A stretch of 64,000 nucleotides of DNA, taken from Epiperipatus broadwayi (lineage: Eukaryota > Onychophora > Udeonychophora > Euonychophora > Peripatidae). The position numbers were made by a program, and so were the translations under genes. The notes below the pieces were generated by a model. The model saw only the letters and a list, made by a program, of their open reading frames with translations, was not told where the DNA came from and made no database searches. Location of the stretch: the NCBI GenBank assembly GCA_028023455.1, contig JAQFVV010012573.1, forward strand, positions 2,416,815-2,480,814. The letters run 5' to 3'. This document shows, piece by piece, positions 1 to 12,295 of the stretch (positions are counted from its first letter, which is position 1; each line of letters opens with the position of its first letter).

Positions 1-343
1 GAAAAAAAAAAGTTAAAAACTGAAAAAATGTCTTTAACTACACTAAAAATAACATAAAACAAGAAGGGTCACACTAATTCAAACATCATGTATTAAAATT
101 TTCCAAGAAAAGAATTATACATCCAGGCCCAGAGCCAGATTATTTTGCAATCAATTCAAGACCAGTTATTTGCACACACACACACCCTTAAAAAAATAAA
201 ATTATCAGTTGAATTTTGAAGAGCAGATGTAATGTACAAAAAATAAAAAACATAAAAATTTATTTTATTGCAAAAATAAATAATATAAACAATCTTTGAT
301 TGCTTTGTGCATAAACAACTATAAATGTATAAAACTGTGGCAC

Positions 344-409
344 TTAAAAATCAGTATCCTCCTCATTAATAAACACTCTGGGTGGCTGCCTAATTGGCCA
401 TTGAGTTAG
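344..409 (-). CDS. possible last coding exon, unidentified
   Basis: On the minus strand an AG acceptor is followed by 21 codons and a TAA stop. The peptide is acidic at its end (NEEDTDF at the C-terminus), and AATAAA-type poly-A signals lie about 80 bases downstream, near 259-268. It would continue in phase 0, which is also the phase in which the last recognised TMEM9 exon ends. The sequence does not resemble the usual TMEM9 C-terminus, and the distance (28 kb) is large. This may be a terminal exon of another minus-strand gene or chance. Confidence 0.2.
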   Translation of the reverse strand, partial: LTQWPIRQPPRVFINEEDTDF

Positions 410-411
410 CT

Positions 412-2332
412 CTATATATATCGTAAACTGCACTTTTGATTGCAGTTTTACTTATTATTCTTAACAACTGGTTTCATCTGTGGATATATTTCATAATTCT
501 AGCAATAACTTATTTCTAGATTATTTATTTATTGATAAAATCTGCTAAAGGACATATTTCTATTAATAATTATTTCAATACAATTTTTCTAAAATTAGAT
601 CATAAAAATGTTTTTCTTTTTTTAGCCTAATTTTTCCCTCCTAAAAATCCATTGACAGACACTATACTGTTCATTTAGAGTATTTTTGCAAACTTCTCTA
701 CAATCTTCTATATTTTCTATTAGATATTTTAAACTTAATTTCTACTATTATATGAATTTATGAAAGAAATCAGGTAGAGTAGATAGTAATCTCTACCACT
801 TAAGCCTGTAATTTAATTATATTGGTTTTATATTTTCTACTTCTTGATAAAATGACATAAAAAATTATTTAAAATGAGATGTGTCATCTCACATAATCAA
901 TAATTAGCTGTAGTTCATCTTTATTTTTATTTAAATGATGAATGTATGACCTTTGATCATAGCCAATCATGTTCTCATATTTTCATGTAGTCACGCGCTA
1001 CATGATTATCTCATCTCTGAAATACAAAATTAAATAACACATTAAATTTTGATTCTACTGAAAAGCTAAATTTACAACAGAATCAAGATTTCAAAGTCAA
1101 CACATTGTACTTTGAAAAGTTTATTGATTCAAAGACTGAGCTTATTGGAACATATTATCACATAAAAAAATTTAAATAATGGATCTGGATAATAAAATTC
1201 TTTTATAATAGCTTTTTCTTATATTTACATAAATCTTATTGCCCAACTCACTAACAATATACTTTAATATACAACTTTCAAAACAGAATATTCTGAACGT
1301 ATGTCAAGCAAAAAATTAATATAAGCAAGGTTAGAGAAAATAACAGGCATACCTGTCGAATTAGAACTACAATTTTGACAAACATATAATGTGGATTTAG
1401 AAGAATATAGAAATTAAATATTTTTCTGCCAACTATAGATAAATCTTAGAAATCAATATGAAGTATCTAGTAGGAGATTGATACTATTTTCACAAGCCTT
1501 TGAAAAGAAATGTCAGACTTTAAATTTCAATGAATAAAATCATATAGGATGATTTTTTTTTTACTAAAAAAAAAGACAAACCAAATCTAAAACAACCAAT
1601 TGTGGTCAAATATCAATGTTTAATGATAAAATACATTGAAAAAAAAAAAAAAGATGGTAGCTGAAAAGTTCAAAATTATAGTCAATGCAAAGATCAACAC
1701 ACACCTGAATATTTTAGTATCTACTAAAATGATCAGTATTAAACAATACAAGATGAACATTTTAAACAATGATATTTGATGTCAATGTTATGATCCACAG
1801 CAGCAGTGTTTTAAGTATAAAAATTGGATGACTGTAAACATTCAACCAATGGAATGTTTTAAATTTATAATAATTAAAAACTGCTTATTCATAGGACAGT
1901 TTTCTCCCAATTGTGAAATATAATGGTGCAGTTACCATAGGGATGTTTCTTAAAAGAGACTATTTAAATATTTCGAGACCAAACACTTCTTCCAGACAAC
2001 TGTCATCTTCCAAGATAAAGATCAAATTCAATTCACACATCTGGTTTAAGAAAAATGAGTGATGTTTCTTATCTACCCCATGATATTTCCACTTCTGACT
2101 TAAAAATTATTATGCATCAGTGGGCCATTTTTGAACAAATAAAGTTATTATTCTCCATATTTATAAGAGAACTCAGTGTTATCTCCATGAAAAATGTCTA
2201 ATATTTTTCTAATTGTTCAAATATTATGTGATTTTATTCAAAGTAGAATACTTAGAAATATTTACTGCTTTTGCACTTTAAAAATTATTTTACAAAATTT
2301 TTATTTGATTTTTAAAGTGAATATATATATCA
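412..2332. other. A+T-rich spacer, nothing recognised
   Basis: No open frame, transposon motif or clear repeat was recognised here. It is intergenic or intronic A+T-rich DNA. Confidence 0.6.
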
Positions 2333-3022
2333 TCATCATCAACCATTATCAATCCACTGCAGGATGAAAGTCTCTCCAAGTTCAGTTCATCTTCTCTTAT
2401 CTTTGGCTTCTCTTCTCCACATCACCCCTGCACACTTTCTTATTTCATCCATCCATCTCACATGTAGTCTCTTTCTCGGTCTTTTACAAGCTCTTGGAAT
2501 CCAGTTTAAGATTTCAATTGTCCATCTATTATCATCTCTTCTAGCAATATGTCCAGCCCAACTCCACTTCAATCTTTTAATTTTTTCAATGAGGTCAGTA
2601 ACACCTGTTTGTTCTCTTATCCATATATTACATTTTCAATCTCTTCTTGTTACTCCCAACATGTATCTCTCCATACTTCTTTGAGTGGTCTGAAGTCTCT
2701 GTATTGCTCTTCTATTAAGTATCCAAGTCTCAGATCCATAAGTAAGAACTGATAAAACACATTTATTAAAAATCTTCCTTTTCAAACACATAGGCATATT
2801 TCCATTTAGTATCAAGTTATTTCTACCAAAAGCACTCCAACCAAGTTTAATTTTATGATTAAGTTCATCCATTATGTTTCCATCTGTATTAATAATCTGA
2901 CCAAGGTATTTGTATCTGTTAATTTCTTCTAACTCACCATAATCAATCTTAATTTTCATATTTTGAGAAAATCCATTAAACATTACTTTAGTCTTTTTAA
3001 CATTCTCTTGTAGTAGCATTTA
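2333..3022 (-). mobile_element. RTE-clade LINE, 5'-truncated 3' end
   Basis: Reading on the minus strand from about 3020, the protein carries the region C-terminal to the RT palm: KVMFNGFSQN, then YLGQIINTDGNIMDE, LTYGSETW and QRSMERYMLG. After a frame break come WSWAGHIARRDDNRWTIE and RWMDEIRKCAGVMWRREAKD. This pattern is typical of the endonuclease-reverse transcriptase of RTE elements. The 3' end runs into a short ATC/GAT tandem repeat (2331-2342), the usual microsatellite tail of RTE. Everything upstream of the thumb region is missing. The copy is about as well preserved as the one at 51-53.8 kb. Confidence 0.85.
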
Positions 3023-5204
3023 TCATAATAAAAAATAAAATAAAAAATGCTTGTTTAGAGCGTTAGCATGCTCTTAAGTTTACATATTGGTAATTGCAAG
3101 CTATATTAAGTCATGTGACATCTGACTTTTTATTATTACTATATATAATTACTGAAATCCTATAATTTAATTTTTTTGATTTTGCACTTTTTTTCTTGCA
3201 ATTGCAGTTTTTATATATATGAAATTAAAATAGATTTGGGAAAACACTGCACTCAATTACCAAGGACTTGTATTAAAGAAGTGGGGCTAAAATGACATAG
3301 ACATAAAAAGATTTTTTATTGTTTAAAATCTTTAAAAAAAAAAATTCAGTTAAAAACTAAATTTGGGTGATTTTGCATCTGTGAATCAATCATTCGAATA
3401 CCTTGCTGCAATATGATTTGAGAAATTTTTCTCTATTATAAATGATTATCTAAGAGTTCCCTAAACCCTGTTTTAATTTCATCTTTTGACCAACTGATAC
3501 CACACCTATAGAAATGAATTTTTTCCCCCCACTTTTTATCATTAAATACATATATAATTGATTGCAATTATTTTCTTTTTCTTTTATAAAATTTTTATTG
3601 AATACATTTTTTCCAATATATTTTGAATTTACATTATTTACTCTAAACTGAATCTTTTATATTAATTTGTAAAAAAGAAATATTTGACCAATAAATATGA
3701 AATTATCCTCATTTCGTCCACTACACATTATTTTACACTAAAGTAAATTAAAAATGCAATAGAATGGTTAGTTTGCTGAAAATATGATGGGGATTTTAAA
3801 ATCTGAATAAACCTTAGGAATTTTTTTTTTTTTTCAAGTAAGTGAAGATTTTTCAAGCAAGATCAAGATTTTTTTTTAATATAGTTGGTCAACAGACAAT
3901 CTAGATAGCCAATTTAATTTACTGATTAAATTAGTAAATAGATATCAAGCTATACTTAGCTAGAAAATATGGAAAACCCTAGACCATTTGGACATCAGGT
4001 GCAGATGTTGCAATTTTCATTACTCATAAAAAAAAAAGTCAAATATTTAAAAGTGCTGAATGTATGGTTTAGGACAATCTGATTACCCATTTTATCAAAA
4101 TATTTAAAACCTTTAAAATTAAAATAAATTTAAAATAATAAAAAAAGCTATTAAATACACTAAAGTCTTCTATAACAGACTAAAATAAACAAATAGTACA
4201 ATGAATACTTTTTTTTATTAAATTATAATTTATACAACAAATGCAAAAATAACAATAAACATTTAATTGGCTTTCATAAAGCTTAAATTACCAATTTAGT
4301 TCATTTAATTGTTCATTTGTATCTTTAATAATAAAAATTTACTATAATTATTATAGATTTTATTCTGCTATATATTTAACACTTTTGATAAAAGCCTGAA
4401 AATCTGAGTTTAAAAACTAATATTGTTGTTAAAACAAAAATTCCCAATGAATAAGATATAAAACTATCAAAGAAAAATATTATGATAAACACAACTTGTT
4501 GGCTTGTGCAAAAAGGTTTGGGACTTTTCTGAAAAGCTCAGAAATCTGACTAAATACTGTTAATAAAAATTTCCAAGTGAGAAAGTAAAAGTAAAGTAAT
4601 TTCTATTAGTATAAGTTTACTTCTGATTCTAAAAGATCGATTTTAATTTTCACTAATGACAAAAAAGAGAAATAACACATAGCACCATGAAAAAAAAAAA
4701 AAATCCAAATAAAGAAGCTGTAAAACTATCAATAACTAAAATTCTCAAACAAACTTCACCGGTTGTCATATGCAAAATCTTTTAAGTTTTTTAAAAACCT
4801 AAGTTAGAAAGCTGATTAAGGCATAAAAAAAAAAATTCCTATATGAGAAAACAAGTATGAGCAGAAAATAAAATTAGACTAAATTAGTGAGTGCCAAGAC
4901 AAAAAAAAAAAAATCAAGAAAATGGAATTTCTGCAAATGATATCTGAATCAATGGTATGTAAATTTTTACTAGGATAAATTTGTTTGTTTTTATTTTAAT
5001 TTTCATTAAAATCAAACTTAGTATGTAAATTAATTTTATATGTATATATATATTATTTTTTTGATTTTCTATTATATTTTTCTTATTTAAATGATTGTTT
5101 AGAATAATAACTTTGCTCTAGGCTGTGGTCTAGAATAGATTACTATTAAATACATGAATTTCAATGAAAGATACAATTAATCAGATAATATAACAAATGA
5201 CAGA
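3023..5204. other. A+T-rich spacer with a degenerate tandem repeat
   Basis: No gene recognised. Within about 4435-4860 two segments share a similar order of words: an AAACTATCAA block, then TT-GGC/GTT-GTC..TGCAAAA, then AAATCTGA/AAGCTGAT and a tail starting AATTTCC/AATTCCT. This suggests a diverged tandem repeat of roughly 250-280 bp. Confidence 0.35.
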
Positions 5205-6180
5205 ATAGTGATTTGAAGAATGGATTTGTATTTTACAAATAAGAGGCACAAATATTGGAAGCACAAATAGAGTGGGATTCATTATAAATAAAAAGTGAAA
5301 GAAGAACAATGTAAAGATTAATGGTATATCAGATAGAATGATAAGATCAATCAGTTATTCAACTTAATGAAAGATACCAAATGCAAATAATTCAGAACTA
5401 TCCTTCAATAAGTTCTCACTCTGATGAAAAAAATGGAGGATTCTATATGAATGAACAAAATGCTTTTAATTACACCAAATAATATTTTAAACTTGTTAAG
5501 AGAGACTTTAATGCTAGTGTTGTAGGTAAATTTATTATGATAATGGAAGTAATATTTACTGAGGCTATAACCTCGATAATATGCGTATAAAATGTGATAG
5601 TAGGGACCTCTACAGGTGTTTTAACCACAAGCTTACGCTATGGAAGAAAAGAGTGTAAGCTTGTGGTTAAAACACCTGTAGAGGTCCCTACTATCACATT
5701 TTATACGCATATTATCAAGGTTATAGCCTCAGTAAATATTACTTACGTAATCGATGTGTGTTTAATAAATTTATGATAATGGAAATAATAGGACACAGAT
5801 TCATGGAATTTGCATGGGGAAAAAATGTATATTATGAATTCTTTATTAGAAAAAAAAATTCAAACGAAAATGGACATGGAAACATCCAAATGACAGTACA
5901 GCAGAATTGAATATTTTACTAAGAGAAAATATATATTTCAAGATTGTGAAGTTCTTAAAAGATTCAACACAAAAAACAATCACCGATTAGATATAAGACA
6001 TGTTAATGCAAAACTAGATACAAAAACTATTAAAAAAGTAAGTATTAACAGCTAATATTCCTAACTTCTAGAATCATTTCATTTCATTTAAATTGGAACT
6101 TGACAATCATTTTAAAAAGTTAAGTCTTTGAAGATGATTCAAATTTAAAATTTATAAGAAGATACAATGGAGCTGCAATA
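5205..6180 (+). mobile_element. RTE LINE remnant, endonuclease region
   Basis: This segment aligns by eye with the endonuclease part of the RTE copy at 51004-51700. Shared words include GGATTCATTATAAATAAAAA, ACCAAATGCA.ATAATTCAG, AGTTCTCA, GAGACTTTAATGCTAG (the GDFNA motif) and the SDHRLV region. Many stops and indels break the frame. The copy is interrupted at 5549-5766 by a hairpin insertion. It resumes at about 7420 after a second insertion; the junction falls at the sequence corresponding to AAAGCTGCAACAAAGATAG in the 51-kb copy. Confidence 0.75.
5548..5743. repeat. near-perfect 89-bp-arm hairpin (foldback insertion)
   Basis: The left arm 5548-5636 and right arm 5655-5743 are reverse complements over 89 bases with one mismatch, around an 18-base loop. 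The hairpin interrupts an RTE endonuclease region. It is bracketed by direct repeats, about 21 bp at 5528-5548 and 18 bp at 5767-5784 (shared GATAATGGAA). These could be a target-site duplication. No protein is encoded; the open frame across it is an artefact of the palindrome. Confidence 0.9.
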
Positions 6181-7419
6181 TTCATTATATTTTGTTCTAA
6201 GCGCTCTTGTATACATCATGTATCGGATGTAATACTTAAGTTTTGTTGATAAATTTTGATTAGAATATATATTGTTCTCTTAAATCCCATAAGTATACAG
6301 TACTTTTCATATGCATATATAAAGCACATATGCTTTTTTATTTGTACAGCAATATATAAAGATTATATAATGCACAAAATATTAAAAAAATAATATTGTT
6401 ATTAATAATAAACTGAGAGGATACATTTGCATATATTTTACCATGTGTGTATTCATTCATTCACTGAAAAAATAATAAGAAAAAAACTGTCCTATGGATA
6501 ATATTCTTTTTTTTTTCAATAACTTTTTTCTTTTATAGACATGCAAAAGTAGGCTTGTTATTAGAAAACTATGATCTCTAATTGTTTGGATGTTTTTAGG
6601 TCAGTGTAACTTTAATTTATGTTCAATTTTATAAAACTTTCAGCATTATGCTTAAACATCACATGATCACCATTTCTTATGCTTGCTCATAACTGTTATT
6701 AAAACAGGCAAAACTCTCCATACAGTAGTACCCCTCTGTGCAAGCCAGAGTAATCAATGGATGCCAGAAAGCTTGTGCATAAAATCCCTATCTAGTGTCT
6801 ATTCATCCAATATCCCCAGACTGGCTTTTGTCAGTGAGATTTGGATCTGAGAACATTGCACCTAGATCTTAGGAGATGCAGTGCTCTCAAATCCAAAGCT
6901 CTTCACTGACAAAAATCACAAGTTAGAAACTAATCTGGGGATATTGGATGAATAGACACTAGATAGAGATTTTATGCACAAGCCTTCTGGCATCCATTGA
7001 TTACTCTGGCTTGCACTGACTGGCCCTATTCTATGGAGATTTTGCCTGTTTCATTATGCTTAAAAGAATCTTTTATTACATGAAATATTACCCATCAAAT
7101 TCAGAAAAGATAGGAAGAATAAAATTTATCTGCTTTTAATCTAAATCAAAGAAATTTTATTAATAAACATAATCACATACAGCATTCCAAGACAGAAAAA
7201 TAGCTGTAACATATTATAAAGTTTATTTACAACTTGTAATTTTTTTTTTTTTTTAAACATAATCACATATGGAAATGGAAAAATGATTGCCCATATACTG
7301 TAAAACGCATTAAGTTTACAAATTTCTGTGTTTGTTTTGTTTGTTTATTTACATTTTTTTGGAATAGCATAAAATTGAAGTTGTGTATATTGGAGCTTCA
7401 CTGAAATTGATATTCTAGT
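6181..7419. mobile_element. 1.24 kb insertion inside the RTE copy
   Basis: The flanking sequences, ending AGCTGCAATA and resuming TATCAAAGATAG, are contiguous in the RTE copy at 51 kb, so this segment is an insertion. Part of it is the foldback element at 6702-7051. The remainder (6181-6700 and 7052-7419) shows no coding motif and no convincing terminal repeats. Confidence 0.5.
6702..7051. mobile_element. foldback / MITE-like element FB1
   Basis: The two halves are imperfect reverse complements. It begins AAACAGGCAAAACTCTCCAT and ends ATGGAGATTTTGCCTGTTT. Inside, CAAGCCAGAGTAATCAATGG pairs with its reverse complement at about 6993-7013, and CATCCAATATCCCCAGA pairs with its reverse complement at about 6935-6950. 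The centre lies near 6876. There is no open frame. Related units make up the large palindrome at 23.6-24.8 kb, so this is a dispersed family. Confidence 0.8.
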
Positions 7420-9238
7420 AAGAGAATATCAAAGATAGATGGTACAAAAAACCAACAATTCAGTAAATTTAACAAGTGAATATATAAAGATCAGAAGAAA
7501 TATTAAAGTACTTGTGATCCATTAAAAAAAATTGAATATAAGGAGTTAAGTAAATGTTAGAAAAAAAGAGTTAATTATATTAAAAAATATCAAATTTCAA
7601 AAATATAAAACATCTTGATATTGGAAAAAAAAAAAAGTTATTTATGCAATAAGAAAAAAGATGCAAAAGAGAAATGATATTCATGAAATGTAAGAATTTT
7701 ACAACAAATATTATAATAATAAAGAACAAGATATAAAATAACTATTATAATTACTTCATTTACTGAATTGCCAAGCATTTTAAATAAGGAGATGAGACAT
7801 GCAATTAAGTCTATGAAAATAAGAAAACTTCCAGCAAGTTATGAAATTATTACTAAAATCTTGAAATAAGCAAAAATTTAATAGAATAATTGTTAACAAA
7901 ACCATATATCAAATATCTACATAATAAAGACGTATCAGATAATCAAAGTAATGCAGTAGTAATACTAATATTTTAAAAAAGTTAATAAAGATATTAAAAA
8001 TTTCAGATTCATTAGTCTTCTATCGGTTTTATACAAAATCTTAATCAAGATAATGACAACTTACATACAGTGAATTTTACATTCAAACCAACCAAAAGAA
8101 TAATTTGGATTTAAAAGTAGTTTTAATACAATAGATTACATCCAACTATTGAAAGAAGTTACTGAAAGAATCAGTCAATATGAGTTGCCGTATGCTTTGG
8201 ATTTATAGATTGGAAAAGACATTGGAATCTATATATAATTAAAGCATTGGCTATCAAGATAGAAGATATTGTCATATTCTAAAGAATAATTATCAAAATT
8301 CATCAGCAGTGATTAAATTGCATGATAATATTAAGATATGTGACATTGAGATATTGTACAAAAGAATAATTCCATAAAACCAAAACTTTTATACAGCAGA
8401 TAAGAAATAATTTATGGATGAAACTGCGAAGCTAAGAAAATAAAAGTAAATAGAAATTATTTAAGTCATCTAAATTTTGCAGATGATGTAGTTTTTTTTT
8501 TTTCATATATCAAAGCGTTGGCCAGGAAATGAACCCAGGCCAGTTGCTTGGAAGGCAGCTATGCTAACCGCTAGGTCAACAACGCTTGATAGTTGTTTTT
8601 TGCAAATAATACTTTAAAGTTACAGGAAATGTAAGAGTTATCGGATAAAAATAAGAAAATAGAACTAAAATTAATTAGTAAAATAATATTCAATGTCTTT
8701 TCTTAGAAGAAAATAAAGATTGAAAAACATGAATTAGAAGTTAACAACTACAAATACTTTGAATGGTAGGTAGAAACAACTTAATCTTAATAGAAAATAT
8801 GCCTGTGTTTGAAAAGGAAGGTTTTTAATAGATATATCATATCAGTTCATGTTTATGGATCCGAGATTTGGACAATTAACAAAAAAAAAAAAAAAACAAT
8901 ATAGATTTTGTATCATTCAATGAACTATCAAAGCATTATATTGGAAGAAGAAACCAAAAATGAAATATATGAGTGAAAGAACAAATAGATATCAGTGACA
9001 TCAATGAAAGAATAGAAAGACTGTAATGAAACTAGAGTGGCATATTTCTAGATAAAATGTCTGAAGTATTTAAACTGGATTCCAAGAGATTGTAAAATAT
9101 TTAGAAAAAGATCACATGGGATAGGTGAATGAAATAAGAAAGTTTCTTGGTGTGGCTTGGAAAAAAAGATTCTATGGATTGGAGAAACTAAATTAAACTT
9201 GGAGGCTTTCATCCTCCAGTGAAAATGATGATAAAGAG
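7420..9238 (+). mobile_element. RTE LINE remnant, RT and C-terminal region
   Basis: This continues the copy that starts at 5205. Recognisable blocks, in the same order as the 51-53.8 kb copy, are the linker, the RT start (GAATTGCCAAGCATTTTAAAT), the fingers (CATTAGTCTTCTATCGGTTTTATACAAAATC), the catalytic word GCAGATGATGTAGTTTTTT (ADDVVF) and the C-terminal GGAGGCTTTCATCCTCCAGTG followed by a GATGAT tail. Stops occur throughout. A SINE has inserted right after the ADD codons at 8492-8590. Confidence 0.75.
8492..8590 (-). mobile_element. tailed tRNA-Gly(UCC)-like SINE
   Basis: On the minus strand the cloverleaf runs 8585 to 8515. Acceptor GCGTTGT pairs with CCAACGC (one mismatch), the anticodon loop CTTCCAA gives UCC, and a T-arm box GGTTCATTTCC follows. 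After the tRNA come about 11 bases (TTTGATATATG) and a run of A. It sits inside the RTE copy, which reads through cleanly when it is removed, and imperfect A-rich target repeats flank it. It resembles nuclear tRNA-Gly(UCC). The poly-A tail and target repeats mark it as a retroposed copy rather than a working tRNA gene. Confidence 0.75.
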
Positions 9239-12200
9239 CAATCTTCTGGAATTAATTAGTTTGTTATTATAAAGCTACTGTATAAATATTATGTTGGTGT
9301 GTGTATATAAACAAGTAATTGAATAATTGTATGTAAATTAAAATTTCTATAAAAAAATTTAAAGATATTTAAAAAACAATATTTTACAGCTACTGAGGAG
9401 TACAAATTTAACTGGAGGCATGAGAAAAGAGTGCAAACTACAATGGGCCACACTTTTTTTTAAATTATGTTGATTTTTAATATATAATTTATAAAAATAT
9501 TTGGGATATAAATGAACCCAGTATATATATATAAAGGTTTTTGTTTTTTTTTTTTTATAAAAAAAAAAAAAACATTTTAAGTTTGTAAATTATACCGTCA
9601 AAAATGTTAGTAATTTTTTTTAAGTTGTGATAAAACCAATAGATGTCACTATTATAAAAGTGAATTATTTTTTTCTCTCTCTTTTAAATGGTTTGCACTA
9701 TTTTATTGCAAAATAATACAACCTAACTTTCCTATTAAGAAAATACAATTTCCAAAATAATTTTAAATTCATATATATAAACAAAATTTTGTAAAACTAA
9801 TAAAAGATTTAAAAATTTGATGCAGATTACTTTTATATGGTACTATGGAGCTTATTTAGTTACAATCTGTAGACATCTCAAGACTTAAATATTTTAATTA
9901 TTTAAATATATATGTATTGACATCTATAAATATTTATTAACTTTGTATATAAAATTACTAAAAACAAAACCATTTTCAGATTACAAAAATAAAAAAAATT
10001 TATATCCACTGCTAACTCAATAAATTTACAAAGAAATGAGGATAAACCAATATATTTAAAAGAATGACATATGTAAATGTTTAACTTTCTATTATTTCAC
10101 AGCAATTTATTTCTATAATAACCAAATCGGTGTATCAGCTTGAATGATTTGACTGCTGTCAAAACCACAAAAATAATAAACCTGCAGCTAACAACTATTT
10201 GGATAATATATGCAAATTAAAATAAAATCCAAAAACAGAACAATAGTAATAATTCTTTTTTTCTTTAAATTAAACAAGTTTGATAGAATGTAATCTGAAT
10301 CATCTATGCCTTTACTATGAATTATTAAAAATAATCAACAATAAAACACAATAAATTCCCATTTAACTATAAGATTAAATATTTATGAGATAGAAAAGTA
10401 CCAATGCTAAATTTAAATGAAGCTATCAAAATAAATTACAATTTTTGTTTTACTCATTAGTATGCAAATAAATAATAAATGTACAATAAAAATACCAGTA
10501 ATCTTTAATAATTGTTTAAAATCTCATAGAATATATGTGTGTAAATACATAGGATATAAGTTTTTAAAAAGAAATAACAAAAATCTTAATTAACCCATTG
10601 CAAGGTAAAAGCTTTTTCAACAACCCTTCATAGGGAAATTGTGAAAATTTTCATTATTCACAAATTTCCCAATTAGTGATGATGGTTTGAACAATTTTCT
10701 AACCTTGTTTTATCCTCTAAGAATAGTAGGTATTTTGTTTATTGCTCAATAGTGGATGTACAATTGAGTTAGTAAAATGTAAAATATCTTAATTTACACA
10801 GTCTGATTCTATGGAAATGATTTCTCTCTTTAATTATTCATTAAAAGGTGTATTTCCAAGAAACAATCTATCAGCTCTCTATCTCTCCCACATCCTAACT
10901 TCTGCATTGAGTCAAAGTAGAAACTACTATTAAAAACATTTTCCCCAGGTTTATTCTTTTATGTCATAGACCTTTATTGTGTCACATACTTTTCTGTAAT
11001 AGTATTACTAATAATATTAACAAATAGTCCTATTATTACCCACTTGGATGGCTAGTTATAATCTAACAGCTTTTGGTTTGCGAATTCCACTTGTAGCAAG
11101 ATTATTCTAAGCAAAGTTCATTTGTGTAATTATTATAAAACAAAAATTCTGTTCAAATAAATGTATATGCATTAATTTCTCTTCCTTTTTATATAAAATT
11201 GAAGAATTGAGAAAAAAACTTTTGCTTACAACACTAAATTAAAAATGAACTATCATTTGAATAATATATATACAATCACTCAATTTCTAAATATTTGGTA
11301 GTAAACCAAAATATATATATAGTACGAGAAATATTTTTTATTAAATATTTCTTTGGATGAGATAATTGAAGAATAAATCAAGAAAATATTTTGATATGTA
11401 TAGCTTCTGATACCTTGCAAATGAATTAATGTTGAAAAAAATTATAACTAGATGTCCATTCATTTGAAAACAGTAATGCTTATGCCATAATATAAAAATG
11501 ATTCACATGCAAAAAAAAAAAAATGCATACTTTTTAAGAATTTCTTAACATTTTTTAATGTTAACAAATGAGAAGCTGATAGAAATGGATCAGCAAAACC
11601 AACAAAAATAAAACTGAACAAAACGATAAAACTATGATTAATAAACTTCTTAATATTAATTATTCAAAAAACTTTATTTGAATGTGAAATTTAAAAAAAG
11701 TTAACCTGTAACTAAAAAAATTTTTAGCTCAAAGATTATGAGTACTGAAAAATAACTACAAATCTTAATCAAGCCTTATTCTTCAAGCTTTGCATAAGCA
11801 TCCGTCTCATTAAATAAATGTCTAATTTACCATTGATTTTAATTTTCTTTTATAATTTTTTTATTTATTTAATGCATATAATTTGCTTAATATATTTTAA
11901 AATAAATATACGTAAATATAGTAATATATTTATACATGAATACTGTTTTAAATCTATTATAGTATATGTCAATGTATGAAAATATATACAAACAGTGATT
12001 CAATTAAATTTCAGTACTAGGATAATTTTACCTCTCCCCACTTAAGATTTCATATTTGAAGTCTTTTCAAAAACCATAGAATCTTAATTTCTTCATATTT
12101 ACATTATTTTGAAAATTGATATAATGGTTTATAGATTTGATTTCTTTTGTAATAATTATATTAAAAACAAACATTACATTCAATCAGAAACCTAAAACTT

Positions 12201-12295
12201 CCATAATTTAATTGCAGAAATTACCAGTAGGTGGCAGGGCAAAGCAAACATTTAGAAAAATCGAAAATAATGATGATAAATGCTGGGGAAAGAGA
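9239..12295. other. A+T-rich spacer, nothing recognised
   Basis: No gene or assignable transposon was seen. A segment starting CATTGCAAGGTA at about 10597 shares its first dozen bases with 40581, possibly ends of a shared dispersed repeat. Confidence 0.5.

Noticed and set aside
5594-5776. 60-codon open frame
   Set aside because: It is produced by the hairpin; both arms are read as one frame and no protein similarity exists.
9390-9455. Possible exon after TTTTACAG on the plus strand
   Set aside because: The acceptor is weak, the frame is short and unrecognised, and no donor follows.
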